A stretch of DNA of 64,000 bases from Lihuaxuella thermophila (GTDB lineage Bacteria; Bacillota; Bacilli; Thermoactinomycetales; Thermoactinomycetaceae): assembly GCF_900110165.1 (NCBI RefSeq), contig NZ_FOCQ01000019.1:1-64000 (forward strand), in the 5' to 3' direction. The translations under genes and the position numbers were made by a program. Numbering within the stretch: the first letter of the stretch is position 1; the number at the start of each line of letters is the position of its first letter. This document shows, piece after piece, positions 38,332-47,533 of this stretch. The notes below the pieces were generated by a model. That model was not told the DNA's origin. It searched no databases and was given only the letters and a program-made list of their open reading frames with translations.

Positions 38332-38520
38332 CTGGCAGCATCCTTTCTGGCAAGGTTCCTGTTCGCTACAAAGTATATCACAATAAAGAGGAACACAGCT
38401 ACTTTTCAATGGACGACAAGGAATCACCCCGTGAAGAACCGCAATCGTCTAACCAGGACGTTTTCTACCCGATGAATGCTATGATTGGACGGATCTCGGA
38501 GAGCGAAAGCAGTGGGGGAT

Positions 38521-38883
38521 TTACTCTCCCAAGATCGCCTGCCATTTTTTTGCTTCGGATTCAAAGGGTCTACACTTGGTTTCACTCCTTCAGGCAAGTC
38601 TAAGTGATAGTCATCTATTCCATCCCACTCACAGCTTCCTCCATTTGGTAAGCACGGTTCGGCGTCCGTCAGTTCTTCCGTCGTCTATGGTGATCCATTG
38701 ACCAAAGTAAGAATCCGGGTACAAATTGGCGGGGTCAGAATATTTTTTTGCCCACTCTTCTTGAATCCCAACTACATCATCAACAATTTTGTCAAACCTG
38801 TGGCGCGGAACCATCCCCATGCCGAATGAAAACAATGAAAGCAATTTGAATCGCTTTGGCTCTCATCATTGTGGGTAATTTCA
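38521..38883 (-). pseudogene. Frameshifted gene of unknown family
   Basis: A coding-like path needs three frame changes. It starts MKLPTMMRAKAIQIAFIVF behind AGGAGAG, continues HRFDKIVDDVVGIQEEW and DSYFGQWITIDDGRTD, shifts to GGSCEWDGIDDYHLDLPEG and ends ESEAKKWQAILGE. The N-terminus may be a signal segment. The acidic, Trp-rich composition resembles immunity-type proteins, and the upstream neighbour on the same strand is a DUF4241 gene. Identity unknown. Confidence 0.55.
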
Positions 38884-38941
38884 TTTCAAAAAAATACTCT
38901 CTCCTAACCGGTATGGTAACTCTGAAAATCCATCGGAACCA

Positions 38942-38978
38942 AAAAAGAACAGCTAGGTGCTTCGTGCATCTAGCTGTT
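38942..38978 (-). terminator. Terminator of the DUF4241 gene
   Basis: On the minus strand AACAGCTAGATGC and GCACCTAGCTGTT (one mismatch/wobble) form a hairpin followed by CTTTTTT. Confidence 0.85.
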
Positions 38979-38995
38979 ACTCTTCCTATTGCATT

Positions 38996-39604
38996 TTATA
39001 CTTCACCCAAGACAGCAAAATCCGTTACCAGACATGCTACTTCGCCGTTCTTGTCAAAACCCCAGTAAGAAGCATAAAATCCATCGCCCCAACCCGATGT
39101 GAAGAGGATCACATTCAAGCCGTCTTCATTTAGTGGAATATCTGCCCAATCGTCATAAACAGGTTCAATCACTTGTTCATAGAAATCATAACCATCTTCC
39201 ATGCCAACTAATATTTTCGCCGCTTCTACATCCATAAAGCAGCCTGTTCCCGCATCTACCCCGTAACCAAAGATTTCATTTTCTTTCAACGTGTTCACAT
39301 CTTGCCCATGGAGTGTTGCCATTTCCCACCTAACAGGCAGGTTGTTATTAAACCGTAGAATGGCATATGCAACTCGGTAATGCTCAGGATTAAAATGGAC
39401 AATGTTTAAATAAACCGGATATTGTCCTGGTTTTACTTTTAATGAAAAAGGCTCACGCTCAGGAAAAACAAGTGGGTCGCATGCGACAATCTCACCAGAG
39501 GGTACGGAAAGAATGCCGATTTGAGTGACTTCCGTAGTATATGCACCAAAGTCCTTATCCTGTCCTTCGGTACTTTGGAAAATTTGATTTGAAATTGGAA
39601 TCAT
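38996..39604 (-). CDS. DUF4241 family protein
   Basis: A 202-residue soluble protein matching DUF4241: an N-terminal VPSGEIVACDPLV segment, PGQYPVYLNI, GYGVDAGTGCFMD, and the end TSGWGDGFYASYWGFDKNGEV. The family is of unknown function and often sits near toxin-immunity or phage-defence genes. ATG 39604 follows CAGGAGG. It is surrounded by broken accessory genes. Confidence 0.88.
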   Translation of the reverse strand: MIPISNQIFQSTEGQDKDFGAYTTEVTQIGILSVPSGEIVACDPLVFPEREPFSLKVKPGQYPVYLNIVHFNPEHYRVAYAILRFNNNLPVRWEMATLHGQDVNTLKENEIFGYGVDAGTGCFMDVEAAKILVGMEDGYDFYEQVIEPVYDDWADIPLNEDGLNVILFTSGWGDGFYASYWGFDKNGEVACLVTDFAVLGEV

Positions 39605-39705
39605 AACACAGCCTCCTGATGTTTGCGAATATACGTTCCCTCACCTATTATCAAATGATTACGAAGTGAATGCAATGCTTAAATTAAAAATCAGATTTAC
39701 TCCAA

Positions 39706-40192
39706 AGTTGCCTTCCGGACGAGTGAACATCTGGCTGTCATTCGCCTTCATGAAAATTGCCTCGTCCTGAACATCATTCATTATCCGGCAGAAATAAGGG
39801 CTGAGTGAAGAAGTGGCGGGCATTGCGGTGAATGATGCTGAACTGGAAATGGCGGCCAAACTGATTGAAGAAATCAGCGGCGCATTTCGTGACGATTACA
39901 AGAGTAACTACGAGGAAGCGCTGAAAGAACTGATTGAGCCAAAGTCCAGAACAGAGAGATGGAAGCACAGGGTCAACCACGTGTCAATGTAGTCGGTTTG
40001 ATGGAAGCTCTCCAACGTAGCTTGGATGTCACGAAAGACACACAGCCAGATGAGCCGGCTGAACCGGAAGCGATGGCGGCAGGAGGAGAGGATGCAACTG
40101 CAAAGACGGAGCCTGATCCCGTACCGGAGCCAAGAAAACGACACAGGAGGAGAGTATATAGGACAGCAAGTTGCTGTCCTTTTATTCTTTAA
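39706..40192 (+). pseudogene. Broken Ku (NHEJ) gene, 3' part
   Basis: Three frame segments line up with the second half of bacterial Ku. They are VAFRTSEHLAVIRLHENCLV...IIHYPAEIRAE, then EEVAGIAVNDAELEMAAKLI...YEEALKELIE, then PRVNVVGLMEALQRSLD with a basic tail (PRKRHRRR). The N-terminal half is absent and at least two frameshifts separate the pieces. No ligase LigD gene is nearby in the window. Confidence 0.85.
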
Positions 40193-40199
40193 AGTCAAT

Positions 40200-40394
40200 T
40201 TAGAATTGATCTTTATGCAAAATCCGATCGTAAGCTACCATGCACCGAGCCAGCGTCCATGTGTGTTGGAAGTATTTGAATAATACCGCAAAACCCAGTT
40301 GGGACTTAACATACTTCGCTTCAATCAATTGCTTTTCTGGTTCCAATAAAATAAAGTAGTTAATAAGTTCTTCGTTCGACCATTGTTGTTTCAA
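40200..40394 (-). pseudogene. Tn3-family transposase stub (DUF4158)
   Basis: The 64-residue frame matches the extreme N-terminus of Tn3-type TnpA: QQWSNEELINYFILLEPEKQ and SQLGFAVLFKYFQ. Full TnpA is around 1,000 residues, so almost all is gone. No 38-bp Tn3 ends were seen by eye. Confidence 0.75.
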
Positions 40395-40569
40395 CTAAGA
40401 TGCAATCCTTTCTAAAGTTCCTAGAATGTATAGAGTCGGTACTTTATCGCCCACCTTAAGAAATACCAATTCCAAGGCAAAACTCAGAACAATCAATGAA
40501 ATAGAGGAACGATTAGCACAAGTCAAAAAGTGCCCCTGAGAGAAACCGGGGAAAGGAGTTTATATTAGC

Positions 40570-40617
40570 ATGTATAAAAAGGTACTGGACGAGAAGTTTG
40601 GAGAATGGTGTCCATGA
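40570..40617 (+). CDS. Short leader ORF coupled to the nucleotidyltransferase gene
   Basis: ATG 40570 lies behind GGAAAGGAG and opens 15 codons (MYKKVLDEKFGEWCP) ending in a TGA that overlaps ATG 40614 of the next gene (ATGA). This is a typical arrangement for translational coupling or a regulatory leader peptide. It could also be the first codons of a longer original gene. Confidence 0.45.
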   Translation: MYKKVLDEKFGEWCP

Positions 40618-41654
40618 GAGTTGGGTCTGCACGTGCTGCAGCGATTAACTGGGTTATGCAGTACGCCAGCCGGGAAGATGGGTTCCGGGGGGCGTTTTTC
40701 AGCGGCTCGACGATAGGGATGCCTGATGACGCGGAGTTGCCGGCCGCCTCTGATATCGATGTCGTGATCGTCACCGCACATGCCGAGCCACCGCTCAAAC
40801 TTGGGAAGTTTCTCTACCATGGTGCGCTGTTGGAGGTCACGTATCTGTCTTGGAACCAGCTTACCTCGGTCGAGGAAGTTTTGACTTCCTATCACCTGGC
40901 AGGCAGCTTCCGAGTCGACACGATCATTGCCGACCCCACCGGACATCTGCGCAGACTGCAAGCACAGGTGGCTAACCACTTTGCTGAGCGGGTGTGGGTA
41001 CGTCGCCGATGCGAGAGCGCTCGGCGGAAGATCGAGAACAGGCTACGGGCGATCGACACCTCGGCACCATTGCACGAACAAGTAATGGCGTGGCTGTTCC
41101 CAACCGGCGTGACCACGCACGTCCTCCTCGTGGCTGCACTCCGCAACCCAACCGTGCGGCTCCGCTACCTCGCCGCACGTGACGTGCTTATAGAATACGG
41201 CCACGCCGACCTCTACCCGGATCTGCTGAAATTGCTCGGCAGTGCTCATCTGGCCCCCCAACGCATCGAACAGCATCTCGATGAGCTCGCCCGAACATTC
41301 GACGCCGCTGCGGCCGTGGCCAAGACACCATTCTTCTTCAGCACCGACATCACCGCCACAGCGCGACCGATCGCAATCGACGGAAGCCGTGAACTCATCC
41401 GGGCCGGCTACCACCACGAAGCGGTCTTCTGGATCGTCGCGACCTTTGCACGCTGCCACACAATTCTGGCCGCAGACGCCCAAGACCTGCAACGTGCACT
41501 CGCTCCAGCCTTTGACTCCATCCTCGCTGACCTCAGCATCACCTCTACTGACGACCTTATCCGCCGAGCCGAGAACGTCATCCAGTTCCTACCTAGGCTC
41601 TGGGAGACCACCGAGGCAATTCTGTGCGCCAACCCCAGCATCGTGGCCAAGTAA
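40614..41654 (+). CDS. Nucleotidyltransferase-like protein, foreign base composition
   Basis: The 346-residue soluble protein has an N-terminal nucleotidyltransferase signature: FFSGSTIGMPDD, then SDIDVVIV with the paired Asp residues of the Pol-beta/KNTase fold. A helical C-terminal domain follows. The substrate is unknown; relatives modify aminoglycosides or tRNA. From about 40680 the gene is visibly GC-richer than its surroundings (38 of 60 bases at 41161-41220) with actinobacteria-like codon use, so recent transfer is likely. ATG 40605 is an in-frame alternative; ATG 40614 fits the coupled leader. Confidence 0.7.
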   Translation: MRVGSARAAAINWVMQYASREDGFRGAFFSGSTIGMPDDAELPAASDIDVVIVTAHAEPPLKLGKFLYHGALLEVTYLSWNQLTSVEEVLTSYHLAGSFRVDTIIADPTGHLRRLQAQVANHFAERVWVRRRCESARRKIENRLRAIDTSAPLHEQVMAWLFPTGVTTHVLLVAALRNPTVRLRYLAARDVLIEYGHADLYPDLLKLLGSAHLAPQRIEQHLDELARTFDAAAAVAKTPFFFSTDITATARPIAIDGSRELIRAGYHHEAVFWIVATFARCHTILAADAQDLQRALAPAFDSILADLSITSTDDLIRRAENVIQFLPRLWETTEAILCANPSIVAK

Positions 41655-41799
41655 GCATATTGTTACAATTAATGCTCAGCCATGTTGTGTGTATAGAGTG
41701 GGAAGTGGTACAGGAAGATAAGTGAAGGCTCAAATCCGCTTTCGCACCCTCTTCCACCACTTTTTACTTCAAATATAGGAGAGAAGGAGTTTCTATTGC

Positions 41800-41949
41800 A
41801 TGACCGGTATCAAAAGTGAAATTATGAGTGCTGTGGACCAACTGAATGAACAAGATATGAGATTTCTTTTCGCCTTAGTGATAGGTTACATCGATGACGA
41901 AAAAATATTACAAGCAATTCTGGAACGTGCCGAGTCTATGGAGCGATGA
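41800..41949 (+). CDS. Small hypothetical protein
   Basis: A 49-residue acidic helical protein (MTGIKSEIMSAVDQLNEQD..., ending ILERAESMER) with a good GAGAAGGAG site ten bases before ATG 41800. Unknown family; the composition recalls small partner proteins of XRE-type regulators, but this is only an impression. Confidence 0.5.
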   Translation: MTGIKSEIMSAVDQLNEQDMRFLFALVIGYIDDEKILQAILERAESMER

Positions 41950-41993
41950 AGAATCAAGTATCAGCGATCATAGAGGCAAACATGCTATCACCC

Positions 41994-42013
41994 CATTGCC
42001 ATCAAGCTAAGAA
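41994..42013. mobile_element. Possible IS4/IS231-type terminal sequence
   Basis: CATTGCCATCAAGCTAAGAA resembles inverted-repeat ends of IS4-family elements such as IS231. No transposase gene and no partner end are visible nearby, so at most this is a scar. Confidence 0.25.
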
Positions 42014-42244
42014 AATGAGTCCCCCCAAAACGAAAATGATGTAAATGTGGATCAGTTCATTTTACTTTTCAGGAATACCTGTGAAACCAGCAAAGCAAGG
42101 AATGAACGATGCAAGGCATAAAATATTATGTAAAAAGATACACTGAAAATTGAAAAAGCGCCATTCCTTCTTGGTGTCTAAAGAAAGTATGGCATTTTGT
42201 TATGAAATTAAGGAGGGTGAACGAACCCCGGAACATGGGCATAA

Positions 42245-42279
42245 AAAAAGCAGGGCCTTCGAGAGAGACCCCGCTTTGA
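42245..42279 (-). terminator. Terminator of the XRE-TPR/peptide cassette
   Basis: On the minus strand AAAGCGGGGTC and GCCCTGCTTT pair and are followed by a run of Ts. It lies six bases after the propeptide stop codon. Confidence 0.8.
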
Positions 42280-42284
42280 TTGCC

Positions 42285-42431
42285 TCAGACTCCGCCCGGT
42301 TGGCTGCTGGTCGGTGCCGTGGCGAGTTGGCTACTGGATTGAACTGCTGGAGAAGAGTAGGTGACAGCAGCTAAAAATGCAAAGGCCAGCGCAACAGACA
42401 TCAGTAGAATTTTGCTTGTCTTTTTAAGCAT
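42285..42431 (-). CDS. Phr-like secreted signalling propeptide
   Basis: A 48-residue product: basic N-terminus (MLKKTSK), hydrophobic export segment (ILLMSVALAFAFLAAVTY), then a short polar tail with AVQSSSQLATAPTSSQPGGV at the end. This is the layout of Phr and NprX precursors, whose C-terminal 5-8 residues become the signal after cleavage. ATG 42431 overlaps the end of the upstream regulator gene by eight bases and has its own AGGAGG. The co-transcribed regulator is XRE-TPR. The mature peptide is not known. Confidence 0.82.
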   Translation of the reverse strand: MLKKTSKILLMSVALAFAFLAAVTYSSPAVQSSSQLATAPTSSQPGGV

Positions 42432-43743
42432 ACTCTACCTCCTGGTCACTAAATTCTTTTTTCGCATTATACATATTCCTCATGCACTTCTGGAATTCCT
42501 GCTCACTTTTACCGTCCCAGCAACGGGCGAGGCTGAACCAGATCTCAAATTCTTTGTCTTTGTATTCATGTTTTCTGGCCAATTGCAGCGCTTTTTCGTA
42601 ACAGAAAATCGCTTCATCCGTTTTATCAATCATTTGACACAAATCTCCCATGATCAACAGGCTGGAGCTGAGTCTCGGGGAATCATCGAATTTTTCTGCA
42701 TATTTAACTGCTTTTTGAAGCGCTTTGTAAGCTTCTTCATACTTCTCTTGTTTCATATACATGATGCCCATTCGCGTATAAGCCGTGGTCAGGCGCGGGT
42801 CTTCCGGGAATTTTCCTTCCAGTTTGAGAGCCATGGTGAATGAGGTTTCGGCGAGTTCCCAATCTCCTTGGGAAGTATAGATGCTGCCCAAAACGGTCCA
42901 AAGATCGCACATGCTATCGTAAATCTGGTTGCGGCTGGCAATATCGATTCCTTCCATCGAGTATTTAATGGCTTCTTCAGTCAGACCCGATAATCTGGAA
43001 AATTCGGCTCTCAGCCAATAGAAACTGAGTGCGGTTGTTACATCGTCGATCATCGGAATGGAATCCCAGATGTCTTGAACCAGGCGCATCCCTTCCGTCA
43101 CCCGGCCGAGGCGCTGGAGATAGACACCCTTGTTGCGGTATAGCAAATACTTGATGTGCTGGTTTTCTCCTTCATCGACAAAGGCTTCGATTCCGCTGTT
43201 GGTGTACTCGAGTGCCCGTTCCAGATTGTTCTGATAATAGCTGATATAGCCGAGCAGCAAATAACTGGCCGCTTCCATGTTGTTTTCTTTATACGGATTT
43301 TGTTGCGAAATTCTGAGTGCGTTGTATAGGGCTCTCTCGGCCTGTTTCCATTTTCTTTTGTCGATGTAGCACTTTCCTTTGTAGTAGTAGGCATGAGCGA
43401 TATAAGGATGTGAGTCGTCCAGTCTCAATTCTTCCAGCTTATCCAGAGCCTCATCGGTATCGCCGATTTTGCGCAAGGTAGCGATCGTCAACAGTTTGAA
43501 CTTCACTCGTTTTAGCTCTTCCTGCTCTTTGACCAGCATTTCCGGCAGCTTGTGCATGGGGAGGTCCAGTTTTTCCAGAAGATATGAAATTTTCTCCGGG
43601 CTGACATGAGCCACTCCGCGCTCAATATTGCTGACCGTAGCAGGCGAAATATTTTCATCAGCCAGATCTTCCAGACGCAGACCACGTTCTTTCCGAACTT
43701 TGCGGATTACTTCACCAATCTCGTGCAAAGCCAGTGTTTTCAT
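42424..43743 (-). CDS. XRE-TPR regulator of the RRNPP type
   Basis: A 439-residue cytosolic protein. An N-terminal XRE helix-turn-helix (about 5-60, GEVIRKVRKERGLRLEDLAD and SPATVSNIERG) is followed by eight or nine TPR units (about 85-425, for example GDWELAETSFTMALKLEGK). This is the layout of peptide-binding regulators PlcR, NprR and PrgX, where the TPR domain binds a re-imported peptide. ATG 43743 fits GAGGTG better than GTG 43752. Directly followed by an overlapping Phr-like propeptide gene. The upstream gap holds palindromic AATATTAATATT, perhaps its own operator. Confidence 0.9.
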   Translation of the reverse strand: MKTLALHEIGEVIRKVRKERGLRLEDLADENISPATVSNIERGVAHVSPEKISYLLEKLDLPMHKLPEMLVKEQEELKRVKFKLLTIATLRKIGDTDEALDKLEELRLDDSHPYIAHAYYYKGKCYIDKRKWKQAERALYNALRISQQNPYKENNMEAASYLLLGYISYYQNNLERALEYTNSGIEAFVDEGENQHIKYLLYRNKGVYLQRLGRVTEGMRLVQDIWDSIPMIDDVTTALSFYWLRAEFSRLSGLTEEAIKYSMEGIDIASRNQIYDSMCDLWTVLGSIYTSQGDWELAETSFTMALKLEGKFPEDPRLTTAYTRMGIMYMKQEKYEEAYKALQKAVKYAEKFDDSPRLSSSLLIMGDLCQMIDKTDEAIFCYEKALQLARKHEYKDKEFEIWFSLARCWDGKSEQEFQKCMRNMYNAKKEFSDQEVEYA

Positions 43744-43987
43744 CTCGTTCACCTCTTGTCCAATCTAATTAATATGTGAATAATATTAATATTATATTAC
43801 ACCTTTTTAAAAAAATTGGGAATGGCTATTTTTTAATTTTCTTAAAGCTAAAGCGGGTTTTTTGGGTGGCGAAGCCGATCCTGGCGGCACTTCGGTATAA
43901 ATGAGAGTGTTTGATGATATTTTGTTTAAAATAGGCAATAAAAATAGTAGGGTACATAGAATAGAAAACACTTTCACTGGAGGAAGT

Positions 43988-44815
43988 ATGGTCATTTTCC
44001 CTTTTATCAAAGAGTTGAAAAGACGGGCGGTCGAGGGCAGGCTGTTCGATCTTTCGGCACAACTTGCTTATTATCTGCTCATGTCCTTGTTTCCGTTTCT
44101 CTTGTTGACGGTTACCCTGTTAGGGTTTTTACCGGTTTCCAGTCAAAGCGTACTGGACATGATCCGCCCATACGCGCCGCCGGCCACTTATGAACTGTTA
44201 AAAGACAATCTGGCCGTGATTCTGGATGAACAGCGAAGCGGTGTCCTGTCTTTCAGCGTTGTTGTCACGGTTTATTTGTCTTTTGTGGTTTTTCTGTCCC
44301 TCATACGCATCATGGACGAGGCGTATCAAGTGAAAGAAGACCGCCCTTTCTGGAAAGAAGCGGTTTTGGGGCTTTTTTTAATGTTTGGTTTGCTCGTCGC
44401 GCTGGTCATTTCTTTGATGTTGCCTGTGTTCGGCCAGGTAATTGCGGAAAATGTTTTTCAGCTCTTTGGGGCCACCAGCGGGTTTTATGAAGTATGGAAC
44501 TGGATTCGCTGGCTGTTCAGCAGCTTTATTTTATTCCTGGTATTTCTCAGTTTGTATAAGTTTGCCCCCAATACAAAAGTGAAGCTCCGACAGGCGTTGC
44601 CCGGAGCCGTCTTTGCCACGCTCGGCTGGCAGTTCGGCTCGCTCGGCTTTTCGTATTATGTATCACTGGACAACTATACTCTGATCTACGGTAACTTGGG
44701 TGCCATCATCATTTTGGTGGGCTGGTTTTACCTTTCCTCGCTGATTCTGATCCTGGGCGGCCTGATCAATGCCGTCTTATGCAAACTGAGAGCGGAAGCG
44801 GCCGAGAAAAGATGA
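43988..44815 (+). CDS. YihY/UPF0761 family membrane protein
   Basis: A 275-residue protein with six hydrophobic helices and the family features LAYYLLMSLFPFLLLTVTLLG and YKFAPNTKVKLRQALPGAVFAT. Formerly called virulence factor BrkB or 'ribonuclease BN' in error; the true function is unknown. ATG 43988 follows GGAGGAAG. It lies 63 bases before the AI-2E family gene. Confidence 0.92.
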   Translation: MVIFPFIKELKRRAVEGRLFDLSAQLAYYLLMSLFPFLLLTVTLLGFLPVSSQSVLDMIRPYAPPATYELLKDNLAVILDEQRSGVLSFSVVVTVYLSFVVFLSLIRIMDEAYQVKEDRPFWKEAVLGLFLMFGLLVALVISLMLPVFGQVIAENVFQLFGATSGFYEVWNWIRWLFSSFILFLVFLSLYKFAPNTKVKLRQALPGAVFATLGWQFGSLGFSYYVSLDNYTLIYGNLGAIIILVGWFYLSSLILILGGLINAVLCKLRAEAAEKR

Positions 44816-44878
44816 GCATTGTCCATACAGATGTGTTAAGCTGGTTACGTAACGATTTAGCATAAGACGGGTGATGGT

Positions 44879-45967
44879 ATGCCGCAAACGAGATTGTTCC
44901 GGATTGGCTACGGGATGATCGTCATCTTGTTGATCATTTTGCTTTCCAAACAAGTAAGCTTTATCTTTCAGCCTTTGGTAGTGTTTGTGCAAACGCTGTT
45001 TTTTCCGTTTCTTGTATCCGGTGTACTTTTTTATTTGTTTCGCCCTGTTGTGGGCGCCTTGCAAAAGATGGGAATTCCCAAAACACTGTCGATTTTGTTG
45101 ATTTATCTGGTGTTTATCGGTCTGTTGGTCCTGCTGGGCGTGATTGCGGGCCCGCTGTTAAAAGAGCAGTTTGAGCGCCTGGTGGAAAACTTTCCGCAGA
45201 TCATGGACAAGGCGAGACAGAAGTTTGTGGAGCTGAACCGCCAGCCTTGGGTCAGCCGCTATGTGGACTGGAATGAAATCTCCATCCAGGTGACCAATTA
45301 TTTAAAAAACAGTTTAACGAAAATCGGAACCAATATCGCCAACTTTTTCGGGATTCTCACGAATATTCTGGTGGTGTTTGTTACGGTCCCTTTTATCCTG
45401 TATTACATGTTGAAAGAAGGGGAAAAGGCTCCTCAATACCTGTTGCGCCTGTTGCCGGACCGGGAGAGGGAACAGGGACGCCGGATTTTGTCGGACATGG
45501 ATGCGGCGCTCAGCTCCTATATTAAAGGGCAGGTACTCATTAGCGTATTTGTGGGCGTGATTGTCTATATCGGCTATCTGATGATCGGCATCGATTATTC
45601 GCTCATCCTCGCCCTGGTCACCATGTTTACCAATGTGATTCCGTTCATCGGACCGCTGATCGGCACGATTCCCGCCCTGGTGGTCGGTTTTACCGATACG
45701 CCGATGATGGCGGTCAAAGTGCTGGTCGTGGCCGTGATTGCCCAACAGTTGGAAGGGAACGTGATTTCTCCGCTCGTCATGGGGAAAAACCTGAATATCC
45801 ATCCGTTGACTATTATCCTTCTCCTATTGGTGGCCGGAAGTTTGGCCGGTTTTCTCGGACTGTTGCTCGCAGTTCCCACGTATGCCGTGCTGAAAGTGGT
45901 GGTCAGCCACTTCTACCGCTTGCTCCGGTTGAGAAGCGAAATGAAACGGCAAGCGCAGGAAGCATAG
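44879..45967 (+). CDS. AI-2E family (UPF0118) membrane transporter
   Basis: The 362-residue protein has about seven to eight hydrophobic segments. The C-terminal signature region reads TMFTNVIPFIGPLIGTIPALVVG and EGNVISPLVMGKNLNIHPL. The family includes AI-2 exporters (TqsA) and Na+(Li+)/H+ antiporters; the substrate here is not known. The ribosome site is weak. Confidence 0.9.
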   Translation: MPQTRLFRIGYGMIVILLIILLSKQVSFIFQPLVVFVQTLFFPFLVSGVLFYLFRPVVGALQKMGIPKTLSILLIYLVFIGLLVLLGVIAGPLLKEQFERLVENFPQIMDKARQKFVELNRQPWVSRYVDWNEISIQVTNYLKNSLTKIGTNIANFFGILTNILVVFVTVPFILYYMLKEGEKAPQYLLRLLPDREREQGRRILSDMDAALSSYIKGQVLISVFVGVIVYIGYLMIGIDYSLILALVTMFTNVIPFIGPLIGTIPALVVGFTDTPMMAVKVLVVAVIAQQLEGNVISPLVMGKNLNIHPLTIILLLLVAGSLAGFLGLLLAVPTYAVLKVVVSHFYRLLRLRSEMKRQAQEA

Positions 45968-45978
45968 GATTTATGGCT

Positions 45979-46014
45979 AAACAAAGCCCACTCTCTGCAA
46001 GAGTGGGCTTTGTT
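45979..46014. terminator. Bidirectional terminator
   Basis: AACAAAGCCCACTCT and AGAGTGGGCTTTGTT form a perfect 15-bp stem with a short loop, between the convergent AI-2E family and acetate symporter genes. Confidence 0.9.
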
Positions 46015-46027
46015 GGCGATAGAATAA

Positions 46028-47533
46028 CTATTCTGCACCAATTCCCGTATTGGAACGGACGTACAGTTCGGTGAATTTTTGTTCCGCTTCAGGTTCGCGG
46101 GAGAGCAGAGTTCCCAACCAGGCACCGGCAAACCCGAGCGGAACCGATACGATGGCAGGGTTTTTCAGCGGGAAGATGGCACTTTCGGGGTCCATCAGAT
46201 TGGGGCTGATCAACACCAGCAAGATGGAGCTGATCAGACCGGTTAAGATTCCCGCAACTGCTCCTGCCGTATTAAACCGCTTCCAAAACAGACTGAACAG
46301 GATGACGGGCAGGTTGGCGCTGGCGGCCACAGCAAACGCCAGGGCGACCAGAAAAGCGACGTTTTGGTCTTTGGAGAGAAGGGCCAGGATGATGGAGACG
46401 ATGCCCACTCCCACAGAAGCCCATTTGGCCACCCGCATTTGCTCTTTTTCCGTGGCTTTTCCTCCCCGCAAGACGTTGGAGTAAAAATCGTGGGCAAAAG
46501 CCCCGGCGGCTGAGATCACCAGCCCGGCCACCACCGCCAGGATGGTCGCAAAGGCCACGGCGGCGATAAATGCGAGGAATAAGTTGCCTCCCAATGCTTC
46601 GGCCAGCAGCGGGGCCGCCATGTTTCCTGCTTTGTCGGCCGCTTTTATTTTATCTTGCCCCACGAGGATGGCCGAACCAAAACCGAGGAAGGTGGTCATG
46701 ATATAGAACGATCCGATGATAAACATGGCCCAGACGACGGATGTACGCGCTTCTCTGGCATTGGGCACCGTGTAGAAACGGATCAAAATGTGCGGAAGGC
46801 CGGCTGTTCCGGCAAGCAGCGCCAAACCGAGCGAGATGTTGTCCAGCGGGTTTTTGTATAAGAGGCCCGGTTCCAGAAACCTTTGTCCGAGCTGGGCTGA
46901 AACCTGGTTAAACATTTCCACGATACTGAAGCCGAACTGGGCGAGCACCAGTAAACTGAGCAAAATCGTCCCTGCCATCAGGAGGACGGCTTTGACGATT
47001 TGCACCCAGGTGGTGGCGAGCATGCCGCCGAACACCACGTACAAAATCATCAAGATGCCGATGATGATGATGGACAACTCAAAGTTCAGCCCGAGCAACA
47101 ACTTGATAATGCCGCCTGCCCCGACCAGCTGGGCGATCATGTAAAAGGTGGAGATGGCCAGCGTGCTGAGCGCGGCCGCTGAACGCACCGGTTTCGCCCT
47201 CATCCGGTATGCCAGCATATCGGCCAGGGTGTACCGCCCGGAGTTTCTGAGGGGTTCCGCTACGATAATCAGTACGACCAGATAGGCGACCAGCCAGCCG
47301 ACGGAGTAGAGGAAACCGTCAAAACCGCCCAGCGAGATCAGGCCGGCGATCCCGAGAAAAGAGGCGGCGCTCATGTAGTCACCGGCAATGGCAATTCCGT
47401 TTTGCCAGCCGCTGATGGCCCGGCCGGCGGCATAGAAGTCGGTGGTTGTCTGTGTTCTCTTGGCGGCCCAATAGGTGATCGCCAGTGTTAAGAATACGAT
47501 GATCAGAAAGAGGGTGAAGGCGGTTGAGTTCAT
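46028..47533 (-). CDS. Cation/acetate symporter (SSS family)
   Basis: Sodium:solute symporter of 501 residues and about 13 helices, close to ActP/Ywc[24 protein letters not shown] near the start, [11 protein letters not shown] and [12 protein letters not shown]. Takes up acetate or similar short acids with a cation. It overlaps the DUF485 gene by four bases (ATGA), the standard actP-yjcH pairing. Acetate import fits the glyoxylate bypass genes at 54-57 kb. Confidence 0.93.
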   Translation of the reverse strand: MNSTAFTLFLIIVFLTLAITYWAAKRTQTTTDFYAAGRAISGWQNGIAIAGDYMSAASFLGIAGLISLGGFDGFLYSVGWLVAYLVVLIIVAEPLRNSGRYTLADMLAYRMRAKPVRSAAALSTLAISTFYMIAQLVGAGGIIKLLLGLNFELSIIIIGILMILYVVFGGMLATTWVQIVKAVLLMAGTILLSLLVLAQFGFSIVEMFNQVSAQLGQRFLEPGLLYKNPLDNISLGLALLAGTAGLPHILIRFYTVPNAREARTSVVWAMFIIGSFYIMTTFLGFGSAILVGQDKIKAADKAGNMAAPLLAEALGGNLFLAFIAAVAFATILAVVAGLVISAAGAFAHDFYSNVLRGGKATEKEQMRVAKWASVGVGIVSIILALLSKDQNVAFLVALAFAVAASANLPVILFSLFWKRFNTAGAVAGILTGLISSILLVLISPNLMDPESAIFPLKNPAIVSVPLGFAGAWLGTLLSREPEAEQKFTELYVRSNTGIGAE

